A stretch of DNA of 64,000 nt. Origin: CAYRGQ01 sp964423925. Lineage in GTDB: Bacteria; Bacteroidota; Bacteroidia; Sphingobacteriales; Sphingobacteriaceae. The stretch covers positions 1 to 64,000 of the forward strand of contig CAYRGQ010000014.1 in assembly GCA_964423925.1 (NCBI GenBank). Reading direction: 5' to 3'. Made by a program: the position numbers and the translations under genes. The notes beneath the pieces were generated by a model. That model worked only from the letters and a program-made list of their open reading frames with translations. It was not told the DNA's origin and did not search any database. Shown piece after piece: positions 42,150 to 51,044 of the stretch; within the stretch, counting starts at the first letter, position 1; every line of letters starts with the position of its first letter.

Positions 42150-43571
42150 ATGAACGTGAGAAACAAACTGTTTTGCCTTTTTCTACTAGCAGCACCAGTA
42201 TTAATATCCTGTGAAGAAGGAGAATTAGATCAAGTTGAAATCATTTATCCCGACACAGAATCTTCGGATGACGGCACTCAGGAATCCGAGAACGACAATC
42301 AACAACCCGGCAAAGGCGACGAAGATCCCACTCCTAATGACCCGGCTCTAGGAGGATCCGAAAATCCGCTTGGTGACTCGGAAAACCTTGGATCGAACCC
42401 AGGAAAAAACGGAGAACAAGCTCCCCCGCTAGTTTTAGGACCGGACCAAAGTGGAAGTCTAATTATTGATGGACAACAGACCAATTTCAAGGAAAACTCG
42501 ATCATCACCATTACCGGCGGAACATACAACACCATTATTATCCGTAACCTGAGCGGCTCCAAGGGGCAACCCATTACCATTCGTAACAGCAATGCGGTGA
42601 CAATAACCGGCAGTTTGAAAACAGAAAATTTGAACCATGTTGTTATTGCTGGAAACGGGAATCCAAACGTCAAGTATGGATTTGCTTTCCTAAATTTTCA
42701 GCACACTGCAATCGATATGGTGGGAGAAATAAACGGGGTGGTGATACAAAATATGCAGTTTAAGAACTCCAAGAATTATTACAGTATTCGAGGGTCAGGT
42801 ACCAACCAAACCCAAGATTACACCGGGTCCGCCACGACCCGCTCAGAAGGCCTTAAAATCTTGCATTGTGAATTCGACAATGTAGGTCGCATTTCCTTCG
42901 GCGGCGATTTAGATAAGAACAAAAACATCGACAAGGGGCTGTTTAAGGATGTCGAAATTGCACACAATATATTTATCAATACCGACGCAGGTACCGTGTG
43001 TGAATTTCGAAATGTTGAGGACTACCATGTGCACCATAACACCGTCAATAATATCAACAAGAGTAACAACAACCATAACGGCGTTTTTTTCATGATCGGA
43101 AACGGTAAGTTCAACAACAACAAACTAACGAACTATCAAGGAAACGCCATCCGCATGTGGGCTTACTCACGTGGAAATTCACCCGCAACAGTTGAGATTA
43201 ACCACAACGTATGCTATAATTCAAGAAAATACGGTGCATTCGAAATTCAAACCTTCGCACGTCATCTTGCACCGGGAAAAACAACCTTCATTAACGCTGC
43301 GGTATACAATAATACCGTCGGAAGGATGAACACCTCAAAGGACTGGACAGGGCAGCTACTAGACTTATACCCACTGCACGGTGGATCATTGACCTACCAG
43401 AATAATTTAGGATTCGATTTATTCAGCGACCGCCCCATTACAGACATGATTAACAAGATGAGTGACTCGCCCGTGAACCAAAAAAACAATCACTACGCGA
43501 AATCACAGGGCGAAGCAGTCAACAATACAACGGATTTCAAATCTAAAATATCAGGAATTGGTGCATACTGA
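42150..43571 (+). CDS. Secreted lipoprotein with right-handed parallel beta-helix
   Basis: A 473-residue lipoprotein. The signal peptide ends at the lipobox PVLISC followed by two glutamates. Residues about 30-100 form a low-complexity linker rich in Asp, Glu, Asn, Pro and Gly. The remainder has the repeating short strands and Asn ladders of a right-handed beta-helix: ITGGTYNTIIIRNLSG, DVEIAHNIFINTDAG, DYHVHHNTVNNINKSNNNHN. Such folds occur in polysaccharide lyases, epimerases and pectate-lyase-like proteins, and the signature HNTVNN is typical of them. No catalytic residues can be assigned. The neighbouring propeller-like lipoprotein and exopolysaccharide genes suggest a polysaccharide substrate. 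Confidence 0.75.
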   Translation: MNVRNKLFCLFLLAAPVLISCEEGELDQVEIIYPDTESSDDGTQESENDNQQPGKGDEDPTPNDPALGGSENPLGDSENLGSNPGKNGEQAPPLVLGPDQSGSLIIDGQQTNFKENSIITITGGTYNTIIIRNLSGSKGQPITIRNSNAVTITGSLKTENLNHVVIAGNGNPNVKYGFAFLNFQHTAIDMVGEINGVVIQNMQFKNSKNYYSIRGSGTNQTQDYTGSATTRSEGLKILHCEFDNVGRISFGGDLDKNKNIDKGLFKDVEIAHNIFINTDAGTVCEFRNVEDYHVHHNTVNNINKSNNNHNGVFFMIGNGKFNNNKLTNYQGNAIRMWAYSRGNSPATVEINHNVCYNSRKYGAFEIQTFARHLAPGKTTFINAAVYNNTVGRMNTSKDWTGQLLDLYPLHGGSLTYQNNLGFDLFSDRPITDMINKMSDSPVNQKNNHYAKSQGEAVNNTTDFKSKISGIGAY

Positions 43572-43607
43572 TAAACAGGGAGCGGTATCGTTTAAGTAGC
43601 CAGTCCC

Positions 43608-43702
43608 TGCTACATAAAACACACTTTGTGGCGTTTAGTGCGAATGGAGTATATCCACCGCTTACTTCCAAACTCCACAAAGTGTGTTTTTTTTATGTAG
43701 CA
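43608..43702. terminator. Long inverted repeat, probable bidirectional terminator
   Basis: The 24-base arm at 43608-43631 (TGCTACATAAAACACACTTT and on) is matched by its exact reverse complement at 43675-43702, apart from four extra Ts within the right arm. The hairpin loop is about 43 bases. The right arm has a run of eight Ts. It follows the beta-helix gene and may end its transcript; the unusually long loop could also mark a mobile or regulatory element. Confidence 0.6.
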
Positions 43703-43971
43703 GATCGGCGCAACTTTGCCTAAGTTCGCCATGCTATCATCCACCTCGGCATCTGCCGTCCGGTAAAAAGAGCTCTCGCGAGCGCTATTCCCCTGGCTTA
43801 CCTTTTATACGACTTGTTTTTGTAGCCTGCGCATCAGGATTTTCACGCTTCAACTACTATATTTGCCCTTGTTACACCACCGGACCACCGCACGTGGGAT
43901 CACAATCCAGCGTGTTTGTAGACAGAACCCGCGGATGTGCCAGATTTATTACCATACCGAAAACTATAACC
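43703..43971. other. Leader region before the family 2 glycosyltransferase
   Basis: No gene is supported. An open frame continues upstream of the glycosyltransferase to 43684, but its peptide has none of the family pattern and is Cys/Ser/Pro-rich, so it is not taken as coding. Confidence 0.5.
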
Positions 43972-44937
43972 ATGCCCCGTATCAGCGTCGTCATTCCAGT
44001 ATATAATACCGAATCATATCTTGAAGAGGCTGTGCGCAGTATCATGGAACAGACTTACACCGATATTGAGATTATCATTATCGACGACGGATCGACCGAC
44101 AACAGTCTTTCCATTGCCCACTCACTTGCACGTGAAGACAGCAGGATTTCAGTTTACTCACAGGAAAACCAAGGTCAGTCAGTAGCACGCAATCACGGGC
44201 TTAGTAAAGCGGGAGGCGACTACGTGTATTTCATGGATAGTGATGACCGACTCGCACCCACAACGTTCGCAACTTGTCACGAACGATTGGTGAGGGACCA
44301 GCTAGAAATTGTGTTTTTCAATGCATCCATCCAGCAAGATGACGCGAATGTCCGTATCGCATTTGACTACGAGCGGCCGCCGATAGACGACAACAAGGTT
44401 TTTACAGGCTGTTCCCTAGTTGACTATCTGATCGGCCGGGACAGCTATCGCTGTTCGGTGTGTTTATACATCGCGAAAAAATCCACGATCGAGCGGGCGG
44501 GGCTGTCTTTCTATCCGGGGATCATTCACGAAGACGAGTTATTTTCCGCCATCCTTTTTTTCAAAGCGCAGCGTATGGGATATATCAACCAGGAGTTTTT
44601 TTATCGACGTGTTCGTGCTGGCTCTACAATGCTGTCCAAGTTTAGCATGAAAAATATAAATGGCTATTTTACCGTTGCTAAAAAGCTGTCTGAGTATGCG
44701 CGCGAGGCGCCCCCCGAAGTGAGCGCAATCATCGCCAAATTGATTGGGTATTTTCTCAATCCAGCGGTTTATAATGCTTCCACCCTGCCTTTTGCGGCCC
44801 GTGTATCCGTATTCCGCATGTTAAAAAAATACGAGTTCCTTCGACTTATCCGACCTAAAAACCTGTTGGTTCTGGCTCTTCCCCAACTCATATCAATAAA
44901 GGGATTCTTCAAAGCGTTTCTGACCACCACTAATTAG
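43972..44937 (+). CDS. Family 2 glycosyltransferase
   Basis: A 321-residue GT-A glycosyltransferase. It begins directly with PRISVVIPVYNTESYLEEAV, then IIIDDGSTDNS near residue 37 and the DxD-type FMDSDDR near residue 88, and ends with a basic, partly amphipathic C-terminus. The longer open frame starts 288 bases upstream, but the ATG at 43972 gives the standard N-terminus. It faces the minus-strand exopolysaccharide operon tail to tail and is likely part of the same surface polymer system. The sugar is unknown. Confidence 0.9.
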   Translation: MPRISVVIPVYNTESYLEEAVRSIMEQTYTDIEIIIIDDGSTDNSLSIAHSLAREDSRISVYSQENQGQSVARNHGLSKAGGDYVYFMDSDDRLAPTTFATCHERLVRDQLEIVFFNASIQQDDANVRIAFDYERPPIDDNKVFTGCSLVDYLIGRDSYRCSVCLYIAKKSTIERAGLSFYPGIIHEDELFSAILFFKAQRMGYINQEFFYRRVRAGSTMLSKFSMKNINGYFTVAKKLSEYAREAPPEVSAIIAKLIGYFLNPAVYNASTLPFAARVSVFRMLKKYEFLRLIRPKNLLVLALPQLISIKGFFKAFLTTTN

Positions 44938-45004
44938 GTGTTGCATCACAGAAAGCTACGCTTGTAATTTGTGGTTTGTGCAAACAAACAGGTCCATTAC
45001 CCTC

Positions 45005-46615
45005 TCAATTGATTATCTCTACAAATACCGGAGTTTCGGTAACCTTTAATTTGAGCGAGCCATCCGTAATTCGCATCTGCTGCGCTCTCATGTTGTCTGA
45101 CCCTGCCTGTGGGTGGTGGATCGTTACTTCAGATATGCCGGGTAACGCCAAGATATAGTCTTCCTCCCTAGCCGTTTGATCGGGTACCGTTAACACGTAA
45201 ATTCTCTTGTCATCCAACGAGTAAACGTCCACAATGGGATCGTTGTTGATCGTTCCACTATAATAATAATCGCCCATTAGCTGTCGGGCTTGCAATAGGA
45301 AATCGGCTGCTGGTCGTCGGCGCATGGATTCTACCAAGCCGGATGAATTATACTGTGTTGGACTCTCCTTATTCACATCGTTCAGCATGTAAAAGAACAC
45401 TCTGCTTATGCCCACTCGCGAATAGAGTAACGATGTCCTCAAAATCCAGTCGGCCTGCGTTTCAACCGTTGATTTCTTCCCAACTGGCAACGCCCGCATG
45501 ATGCTCTTCTCATTCACGTCATATCCACATTCTGTCACCCAAACCTCGAGCCCGCCGGCCTGGGCGTTGCTCATATTGATGAATTCAGTCGCTATCCTCC
45601 CTGCACTGGAAAGTTCTGGGGCGATACCGTGGTTCTTCGTCAAGTCCGGATTGCTCCAGTATTGACCTTCTCGGACAGCAGCATATTCATGATAATTAAT
45701 AACATCAAAACATAGCGTATAGCTCCCATCCTTAACGCGATTTTCTTTACACCATGCGATCATACGATTTACCCACTCGACATCGGGCGAGGCAATACCC
45801 GCCATTACTACCTTCATCGATGGATCTGCACTTTTCACACCAACACCTTCCCCAAGCGTCCCCATATGCCCGTCATAAAAAGCAGACAGTTGGGCTGCAT
45901 ACTCTTCCGGCGTTTGCTGTCCGTTGGGCCCCGCCCAATTTTTGTCTGGTTCATTACTACATTCGATGTACTCCAAGGTACCCATACCAATTTTTATGTC
46001 TGGTCTGTCTCCCCAAGTTACGGCCCTTACCAGTGAGGGATCCACGTCTTTATTGTTGCCATATCTAGCTGCAAATTGGAATCCAAGCTTTGCGAAATCA
46101 ACATATGAGGCAGGGTCAAGCCTATTAGCACCTTTTGGGACCATTATGTAATCTCGTAGGCTGGCATATGCATTATTCGGATCAAATTCGTCGGGATAAT
46201 ATTTCGCCCTAAACCACCCTGCTATTATCTGAAGGCATGGCAGAGACAAGATACCGTGCTCTTTGTTTTTCGAATAGATTTCGTCGTAACTAAAGCGATA
46301 AAAGCCCTCCTTTTCTTCTACTCGTCCCCAATCAAGATACTGTCTAAATCCTGTAAAGCCCTTGATCAACTCAAATTTCTCCGAGTTAAATGTGGTTCCA
46401 TTTGTATATTCCCAGTCAAATCCATTAACCCCTAACATGTTGCTAAATGGAATGCTTCCCACCTGAAGGGGCGTTTTGGGATCCTCGGTTATGACATTTT
46501 CCTCGTAGGTCAAGTTGTGGGTTCTGGAGGTTCTTTCTTTGGAACAGTTTGAGCAATTCATTCCAGCCATTAGGAGACAAAGGGAAAATCGCAAATAGAA
46601 TATATGACTCTTCAT
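45005..46615 (-). CDS. Clan GH-A glycoside hydrolase, secreted
   Basis: A 536-residue secreted enzyme with an N-terminal hydrophobic signal (residues 4-20) and cysteines at its end that may serve as a loose lipobox (AGMNC). The TIM-barrel features of clan GH-A are visible: the acid/base glutamate E222 in ECSNEPD and the nucleophile E362 in VWVTECGYD, about 140 residues apart as expected. A beta-rich C-terminal part follows (from about residue 440). GH39, GH5 or GH30-like are possible subfamilies. It is the last gene of the exopolysaccharide operon, so it may trim or release the polymer. A 258-base gap separates it from the upstream glycosyltransferase. Confidence 0.8.
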   Translation of the reverse strand: MKSHIFYLRFSLCLLMAGMNCSNCSKERTSRTHNLTYEENVITEDPKTPLQVGSIPFSNMLGVNGFDWEYTNGTTFNSEKFELIKGFTGFRQYLDWGRVEEKEGFYRFSYDEIYSKNKEHGILSLPCLQIIAGWFRAKYYPDEFDPNNAYASLRDYIMVPKGANRLDPASYVDFAKLGFQFAARYGNNKDVDPSLVRAVTWGDRPDIKIGMGTLEYIECSNEPDKNWAGPNGQQTPEEYAAQLSAFYDGHMGTLGEGVGVKSADPSMKVVMAGIASPDVEWVNRMIAWCKENRVKDGSYTLCFDVINYHEYAAVREGQYWSNPDLTKNHGIAPELSSAGRIATEFINMSNAQAGGLEVWVTECGYDVNEKSIMRALPVGKKSTVETQADWILRTSLLYSRVGISRVFFYMLNDVNKESPTQYNSSGLVESMRRRPAADFLLQARQLMGDYYYSGTINNDPIVDVYSLDDKRIYVLTVPDQTAREEDYILALPGISEVTIHHPQAGSDNMRAQQMRITDGSLKLKVTETPVFVEIIN

Positions 46616-46873
46616 CGGTTAAAGATTTGACCATGTATGGAAATCAAAGGCCGGCATTTTTCACCAGGCACCCAGCATTGTTTCAAACATCAAGGTGGGG
46701 CTTAGGCTTAAGTTACCCCAAATAGACACCAAGGTTAATGCCTAATCTTAACGGCCACACATGCTATACGCTAGGGAAATAACATTAAGGCCGTTCAATC
46801 AAGTAAACGCTTCCAGATATTGTTTAGCAATTTACTAATTTACGTCCATTCACCGAAAATAACACTACGAATT

Positions 46874-48034
46874 TTACGTCAAATGGGTATCGTAGGTCTC
46901 TATCAATTGTTCGGCAGCATTCTTCCATGTAAACTTCTTCGCGCGCTTTAGCCCCCTTTCAATCAAGTTCGCCTGCCTTTCATTGCTACCGGCTAACACC
47001 GAAATTGCTTCAGCCATCTGAACGATGTCCAATGGATCGACTAAATGCGCCGCGCCACCCGCGACCTCAGGCATCGATGAAGTATTAGATGTGATTACAG
47101 GCGCACCACAGGCCATTGCTTCTAAAATGGGTAGGCCAAAACTTTCACGAAGGGACGGATACAAAAATAAACGAGCGGCGTTATAAACTAAGGGCATATC
47201 CGACGCTGGAATATATCCAGGGAATACGAACTGACCAAAGTATTGCTCGTCGCCTACCTCACGCAGAAATTCCCATAGCGTATTCCGGTCGTAGTCGAGG
47301 ATAACTAACGGTAGTGCAGAATCAGCACCTTTCACATAGCGCAAATAGGCTTGGATTGTATTTCGTGTATTCTTTTTAGGCGCGGTATTTCCCAGAAAAA
47401 GTATGAAATCCTTCGGCAATGCTTTCTTGGCCCTAAACGCCTCTACATGACCTTTTTCATAATCTGTGTTAAACCGATGACTTATGGCATTGTAAATGAC
47501 GCGGACCTTTTCATCCGGGACATTGAGCCTTTCGACAATGGCGCGCTTTTCAAATTCCGACACCGTAATGATAGTATCAGCCCTTTTTATAAGCGTGGGC
47601 ACGACAGTACGTCGATAAATATTACCGAAGTTCTGATAAGCTGTACCCCGCATGTTAAGCTTTTCGAGGTAAATGATGTCGTGCAACGTCAAAACCAATG
47701 GAACATGCGGAAAAAGAGTAGACGTATTACAAGTGGAATGTAGCAGATCCAAGTGCATTCTACGGCTTGCTATAGGAAACACAACCTGCTCCCACAATGG
47801 ATAGGGCCATGCTCCCAACTCTTTCACGAGCATATTTGGCTGCGACGATACACACCGATCTTGATCTCGCTTCACAAACACTACATATTCGTGGTTTGTA
47901 TCAGCCTGCTGCAGTTCACGTATCAATTCCAGCGCGACCACTTCCATCCCATGTTTTTTCGGACGAAATAATCGTTGCACTTCTATCCCAATTCGCTTTT
48001 TTGCCCCCCTATTTGTTAACATATGATTAGCCAT
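46874..48034 (-). CDS. Family 4 glycosyltransferase
   Basis: A 386-residue GT-B glycosyltransferase. The start is taken as the ATG at 48034: it overlaps the stop of the upstream gene in ATGGCTAA and is preceded by AAAGGGGAC, whereas the frame upstream (to 48103) lies inside that gene. The N-terminal domain contains HSTCNTSTLFPHVPLVLTLHD, and the C-terminal domain the typical FLGNTAPKKNT and the ESFGLPILEAMACGAPV motif with the EX7E pair near residue 310. Retaining transfer of a sugar to a lipid-linked oligosaccharide is the likely job. Confidence 0.92.
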   Translation of the reverse strand: MANHMLTNRGAKKRIGIEVQRLFRPKKHGMEVVALELIRELQQADTNHEYVVFVKRDQDRCVSSQPNMLVKELGAWPYPLWEQVVFPIASRRMHLDLLHSTCNTSTLFPHVPLVLTLHDIIYLEKLNMRGTAYQNFGNIYRRTVVPTLIKRADTIITVSEFEKRAIVERLNVPDEKVRVIYNAISHRFNTDYEKGHVEAFRAKKALPKDFILFLGNTAPKKNTRNTIQAYLRYVKGADSALPLVILDYDRNTLWEFLREVGDEQYFGQFVFPGYIPASDMPLVYNAARLFLYPSLRESFGLPILEAMACGAPVITSNTSSMPEVAGGAAHLVDPLDIVQMAEAISVLAGSNERQANLIERGLKRAKKFTWKNAAEQLIETYDTHLT

Positions 48035-49211
48035 TGTCCCCTTTATAGTAATGTTCCGTCGCCACCGAGATCCGGTTTGCTTTTCGCGCACGCCACAATG
48101 CAATCAACTGCAGAAGTACAAATTTGGGTGCTCCCCATAGGGCGGTGACGACTTTTCGATCGGCTTTAAAATATTTCAGGCTGGCCATAAAATAGCCAAC
48201 AAACACGGCCAATGCAAAACCCCAAGCGAATGTAAGGAAAGGATTTATGAAAAGGTTAACCACCGATAGTACCGTTGCACCACCCAGTAATAAAAAGAGT
48301 GGTGGACGCAATAACATCAGGCTGAATAAAAACTGATTTAGGTTGCGGCGGATCACCGAGCCCATAGACAATTTCAGGCCCAAGGATGCGAATCTAAACC
48401 ATGTATTTATCCAACGTGATCGTTGATTCACTAATTGAGGGCTTCTAGAGGTCTTTTCATCATAGACTATTGCGTACTCCGCAAATGCAATCCTTTCACC
48501 TCGACTCAAGAGCCTATATTGCAGCACTTTATCAAAGCCCGCACCAGAGACCTGCCAGCTTTCCAGACACTGCCTATAGACGTCGGTACAAAACGCCATA
48601 CCTGAGCCCGAGAGTGCAGCAGAGGAACCTGCTTCGAACAGTAATTTCCGGTCGACATACCGATAGTAGATGTCCCCTGCTTCGTCTAAGCGCGCATAAC
48701 GCGTATCTAAATTCTTTGCTTTGCGTACACCTTGTACCGCCTTATATCCCTTGTCGAAAAACAAATTCAATTGGTTGAGATATTCGCCGTCCACCAAGTT
48801 GTCGCTATCAATTATAGTCAACACTTCATGCTGCCTCATAAAGTGGTTTATCGCATAGAAATGTGACTTGGTATTACTAGCCAAAACTTCCCCTGGCCTC
48901 AGCAAAATTACTTTTTCGCTATCGAAGGCCAGTCTTTCGATATTACAGTTATCCGCAACAATGTACACTAGGAAGTTTTCATAATTAAGATTTAGAATCG
49001 ACTTTACCACCGCGGGCAGCTGATCGACCTGTTGATAGGCAGTAACGATAATCGCATAATCCCTAGCTGGATGATGCACCACAATTTTACTTTCAATTTC
49101 CTCCTTACTAAACCACCTCAATAGTTGTAAAAACAACGGCATGAGTAGGTGCAGCATGAAAAAAAAGTTAAAAGCCCACCAAATGTACATGAGTATCTCT
49201 TTCATTTCCAT
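48027..49211 (-). CDS. Membrane family 2 glycosyltransferase, processive type
   Basis: About 394 residues, with an N-terminal membrane helix, a cytoplasmic GT-A domain and C-terminal membrane segments. Visible motifs are VTAYQQVD, the substrate VADN, IDSDN (DxD, near residue 135) and NQRSRWINT, which is the QxxRW motif of processive enzymes such as hyaluronan and cellulose synthases. The frame starts at a GTG (49220), but ATG at 49211 or 49205 is more likely. It may polymerise a chain or add one residue; the short C-terminal part does not settle this. It is coupled to the following family 4 enzyme by an 8-base overlap. Confidence 0.85.
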   Translation of the reverse strand: MEMKEILMYIWWAFNFFFMLHLLMPLFLQLLRWFSKEEIESKIVVHHPARDYAIIVTAYQQVDQLPAVVKSILNLNYENFLVYIVADNCNIERLAFDSEKVILLRPGEVLASNTKSHFYAINHFMRQHEVLTIIDSDNLVDGEYLNQLNLFFDKGYKAVQGVRKAKNLDTRYARLDEAGDIYYRYVDRKLLFEAGSSAALSGSGMAFCTDVYRQCLESWQVSGAGFDKVLQYRLLSRGERIAFAEYAIVYDEKTSRSPQLVNQRSRWINTWFRFASLGLKLSMGSVIRRNLNQFLFSLMLLRPPLFLLLGGATVLSVVNLFINPFLTFAWGFALAVFVGYFMASLKYFKADRKVVTALWGAPKFVLLQLIALWRARKANRISVATEHYYKGDNG

Positions 49212-49325
49212 TTCAACCACGTATTTTTCTTACCCCAGTCAAGTCGATAACATCCTGTTGTCTGTATAAATTAAAAGCCACCGATAACTACCAGAGTTAA
49301 TAAGTGCCAAGCACGATGAGTTGTC

Positions 49326-51020
49326 TTAAAGCTCATTTCGTTTCATTAAATTAACGGCATAATCACACGCCCTTGCCGTCAACGCCATATAAGTCAGTGA
49401 AGGGTTTTGGCAGGAAGACGACGTCATGCAGCTCCCGTCGGTAATAAAAACATTCTTTACCGCATGCATTTGATTGACTTTATTCAATACCGAGGTTTCG
49501 GGGTCATGCCCCATCCGCGCGGTGCCCATTTCATGCACTGTGCTGCCGCCCACTTTAGAGTAGTCGAACTTTTCAATATTGGTAAATCCCGCTTCACGCA
49601 ACATTTCGGCACAACAATCGGAAATGTCTTCCCGCATCCTTCGCTCGTTTTCACCGAACGAAAAGCCGATGACTGGAACCGGCATTCCCCATTTATCACG
49701 TTTATCGGAATGTAGCGTTACGCGGTTTTCTGCATAAGGCAGACACTCGCCCCATCCCCCCATCCATACAAACCACGGTCCGGGCGATGTGAGCTCATCC
49801 TTGAAATCTGCTCCAAATCCAGGCAAATACCCCATTTTATTTTGCCAATTGAGCCGAAAACCCGTCCCTTGGATTTGATATCCTCGCGCGAAATTGACGT
49901 CCTTTTCCTCGCCTAGGTTCCGGAATCGAGGAACAAGGAAACCACACGGGCGGCGCCCCTTATAATAGACGTCCTTAAAACCTTCGTGGACACCGGACGC
50001 GCCAGCCGAAGAATGATGATCCATAAGGTTTCGGCCTACCTGTCCACTATCATTCCCCAAGCCGTATAGGAACCGAGAAGATTTAGAATTCAACAAGATA
50101 GCCGCTGTTGCGATCGTGGAAGCATTTAAAAAGATAACCTTACTGTAATATTCGAACGTTTCGTGGGTCTCGGTGTCAACTATGCGAACGCCGGATGCGC
50201 GATTAGAACTGTCGTCAAAAAGAATTTCAGTCACAAGTGAGAAAGGCCGTACTGTCAAATTACCGGTTTCCATCGCTTGTGGAATCGTAGCGCTATTACT
50301 ACTAAAATAACCGCCGTAAGGACAACCACGCGAGCACAGATTTCGGTAGCGGCATGGCCCCCTGCCCTCCCAGCCTCGGGTCAGATTGGCTACACGGGCA
50401 ATAGTGAGCGTACGATTAAACCTTGCTTTTACACTTTGTTCCAAGTGCTGTTCTATGCAATTTAACTCCATCGGTGGTAAAAATTCCCCGTCTGGAAGTT
50501 GTGGCAAACCTTCCGGGCGACCGCTCACGCCTATATACCGCTCTACGTAATTATACCAAGGGGCAATATCCTGGTAGCGGATTGGCCAATCCACAGCCAC
50601 CCCCTCTTTAAGGTTGGCTTCAAAATCCAAGTCGCTCAGCCGATAACACTGTCGGCCCCAAACCAACGACCTACCCCCCACTTGATTGCCGCGAAACCAT
50701 TGAAAGGGTTTCTGTTGAATGTAAGGTTGCTCTTTATCTTTTGCATAGAAAATTTCATTTCCTGCATCAAACCCTTGACTTTGGATAGGGTTCTCCCTTA
50801 TCACGTCCTGAGAATTATAAAGACGAAGATCGAAATCCCAGGGATGCAGCATGGCTGTGGGGTAGTCGTCAATATGCGTCACATTACGCCCCCTGTCGAG
50901 AAGAAGCGTCTTCAATCCCTTCTTGCACAACTCCATGGCGGCCCAGCCCCCACTGATGCCCGATCCGATTACGATTGCGTCGTAAACGTGATTTTTTCCG
51001 ATGTAGTCGTTGATGTACAT
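49326..51020 (-). CDS. GMC-family FAD oxidoreductase
   Basis: A 564-residue flavoprotein of the glucose-methanol-choline family. The FAD-binding fingerprint VIGSGISGGWAA is at residues about 16-27, followed by LLLDRG. The GMC middle region has NQVGGRSLVWGRQ, and the C-terminal catalytic segment has GGSTVHEMGTARMG (about 485-500) and SCQNPSLTYMALTARA. The cysteine motif CRYRNLCSRGCPYGG resembles that of gluconate and glucoside-3 dehydrogenases. The likely subunit-3 partner is encoded upstream in the same operon (53875-54456). An oxidation of a sugar unit of the exopolysaccharide, or its precursor, is the natural hypothesis. Which hydroxyl is oxidised cannot be read. Confidence 0.88.
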   Translation of the reverse strand: MYINDYIGKNHVYDAIVIGSGISGGWAAMELCKKGLKTLLLDRGRNVTHIDDYPTAMLHPWDFDLRLYNSQDVIRENPIQSQGFDAGNEIFYAKDKEQPYIQQKPFQWFRGNQVGGRSLVWGRQCYRLSDLDFEANLKEGVAVDWPIRYQDIAPWYNYVERYIGVSGRPEGLPQLPDGEFLPPMELNCIEQHLEQSVKARFNRTLTIARVANLTRGWEGRGPCRYRNLCSRGCPYGGYFSSNSATIPQAMETGNLTVRPFSLVTEILFDDSSNRASGVRIVDTETHETFEYYSKVIFLNASTIATAAILLNSKSSRFLYGLGNDSGQVGRNLMDHHSSAGASGVHEGFKDVYYKGRRPCGFLVPRFRNLGEEKDVNFARGYQIQGTGFRLNWQNKMGYLPGFGADFKDELTSPGPWFVWMGGWGECLPYAENRVTLHSDKRDKWGMPVPVIGFSFGENERRMREDISDCCAEMLREAGFTNIEKFDYSKVGGSTVHEMGTARMGHDPETSVLNKVNQMHAVKNVFITDGSCMTSSSCQNPSLTYMALTARACDYAVNLMKRNEL

Positions 51021-51044
51021 ATCACTAAATACGGCTTAATTATC

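Noticed and set aside
43684..43971. N-terminal extension of the family 2 glycosyltransferase
   Set aside because: The extra 96 residues have no family motif and precede a perfect start at 43972.
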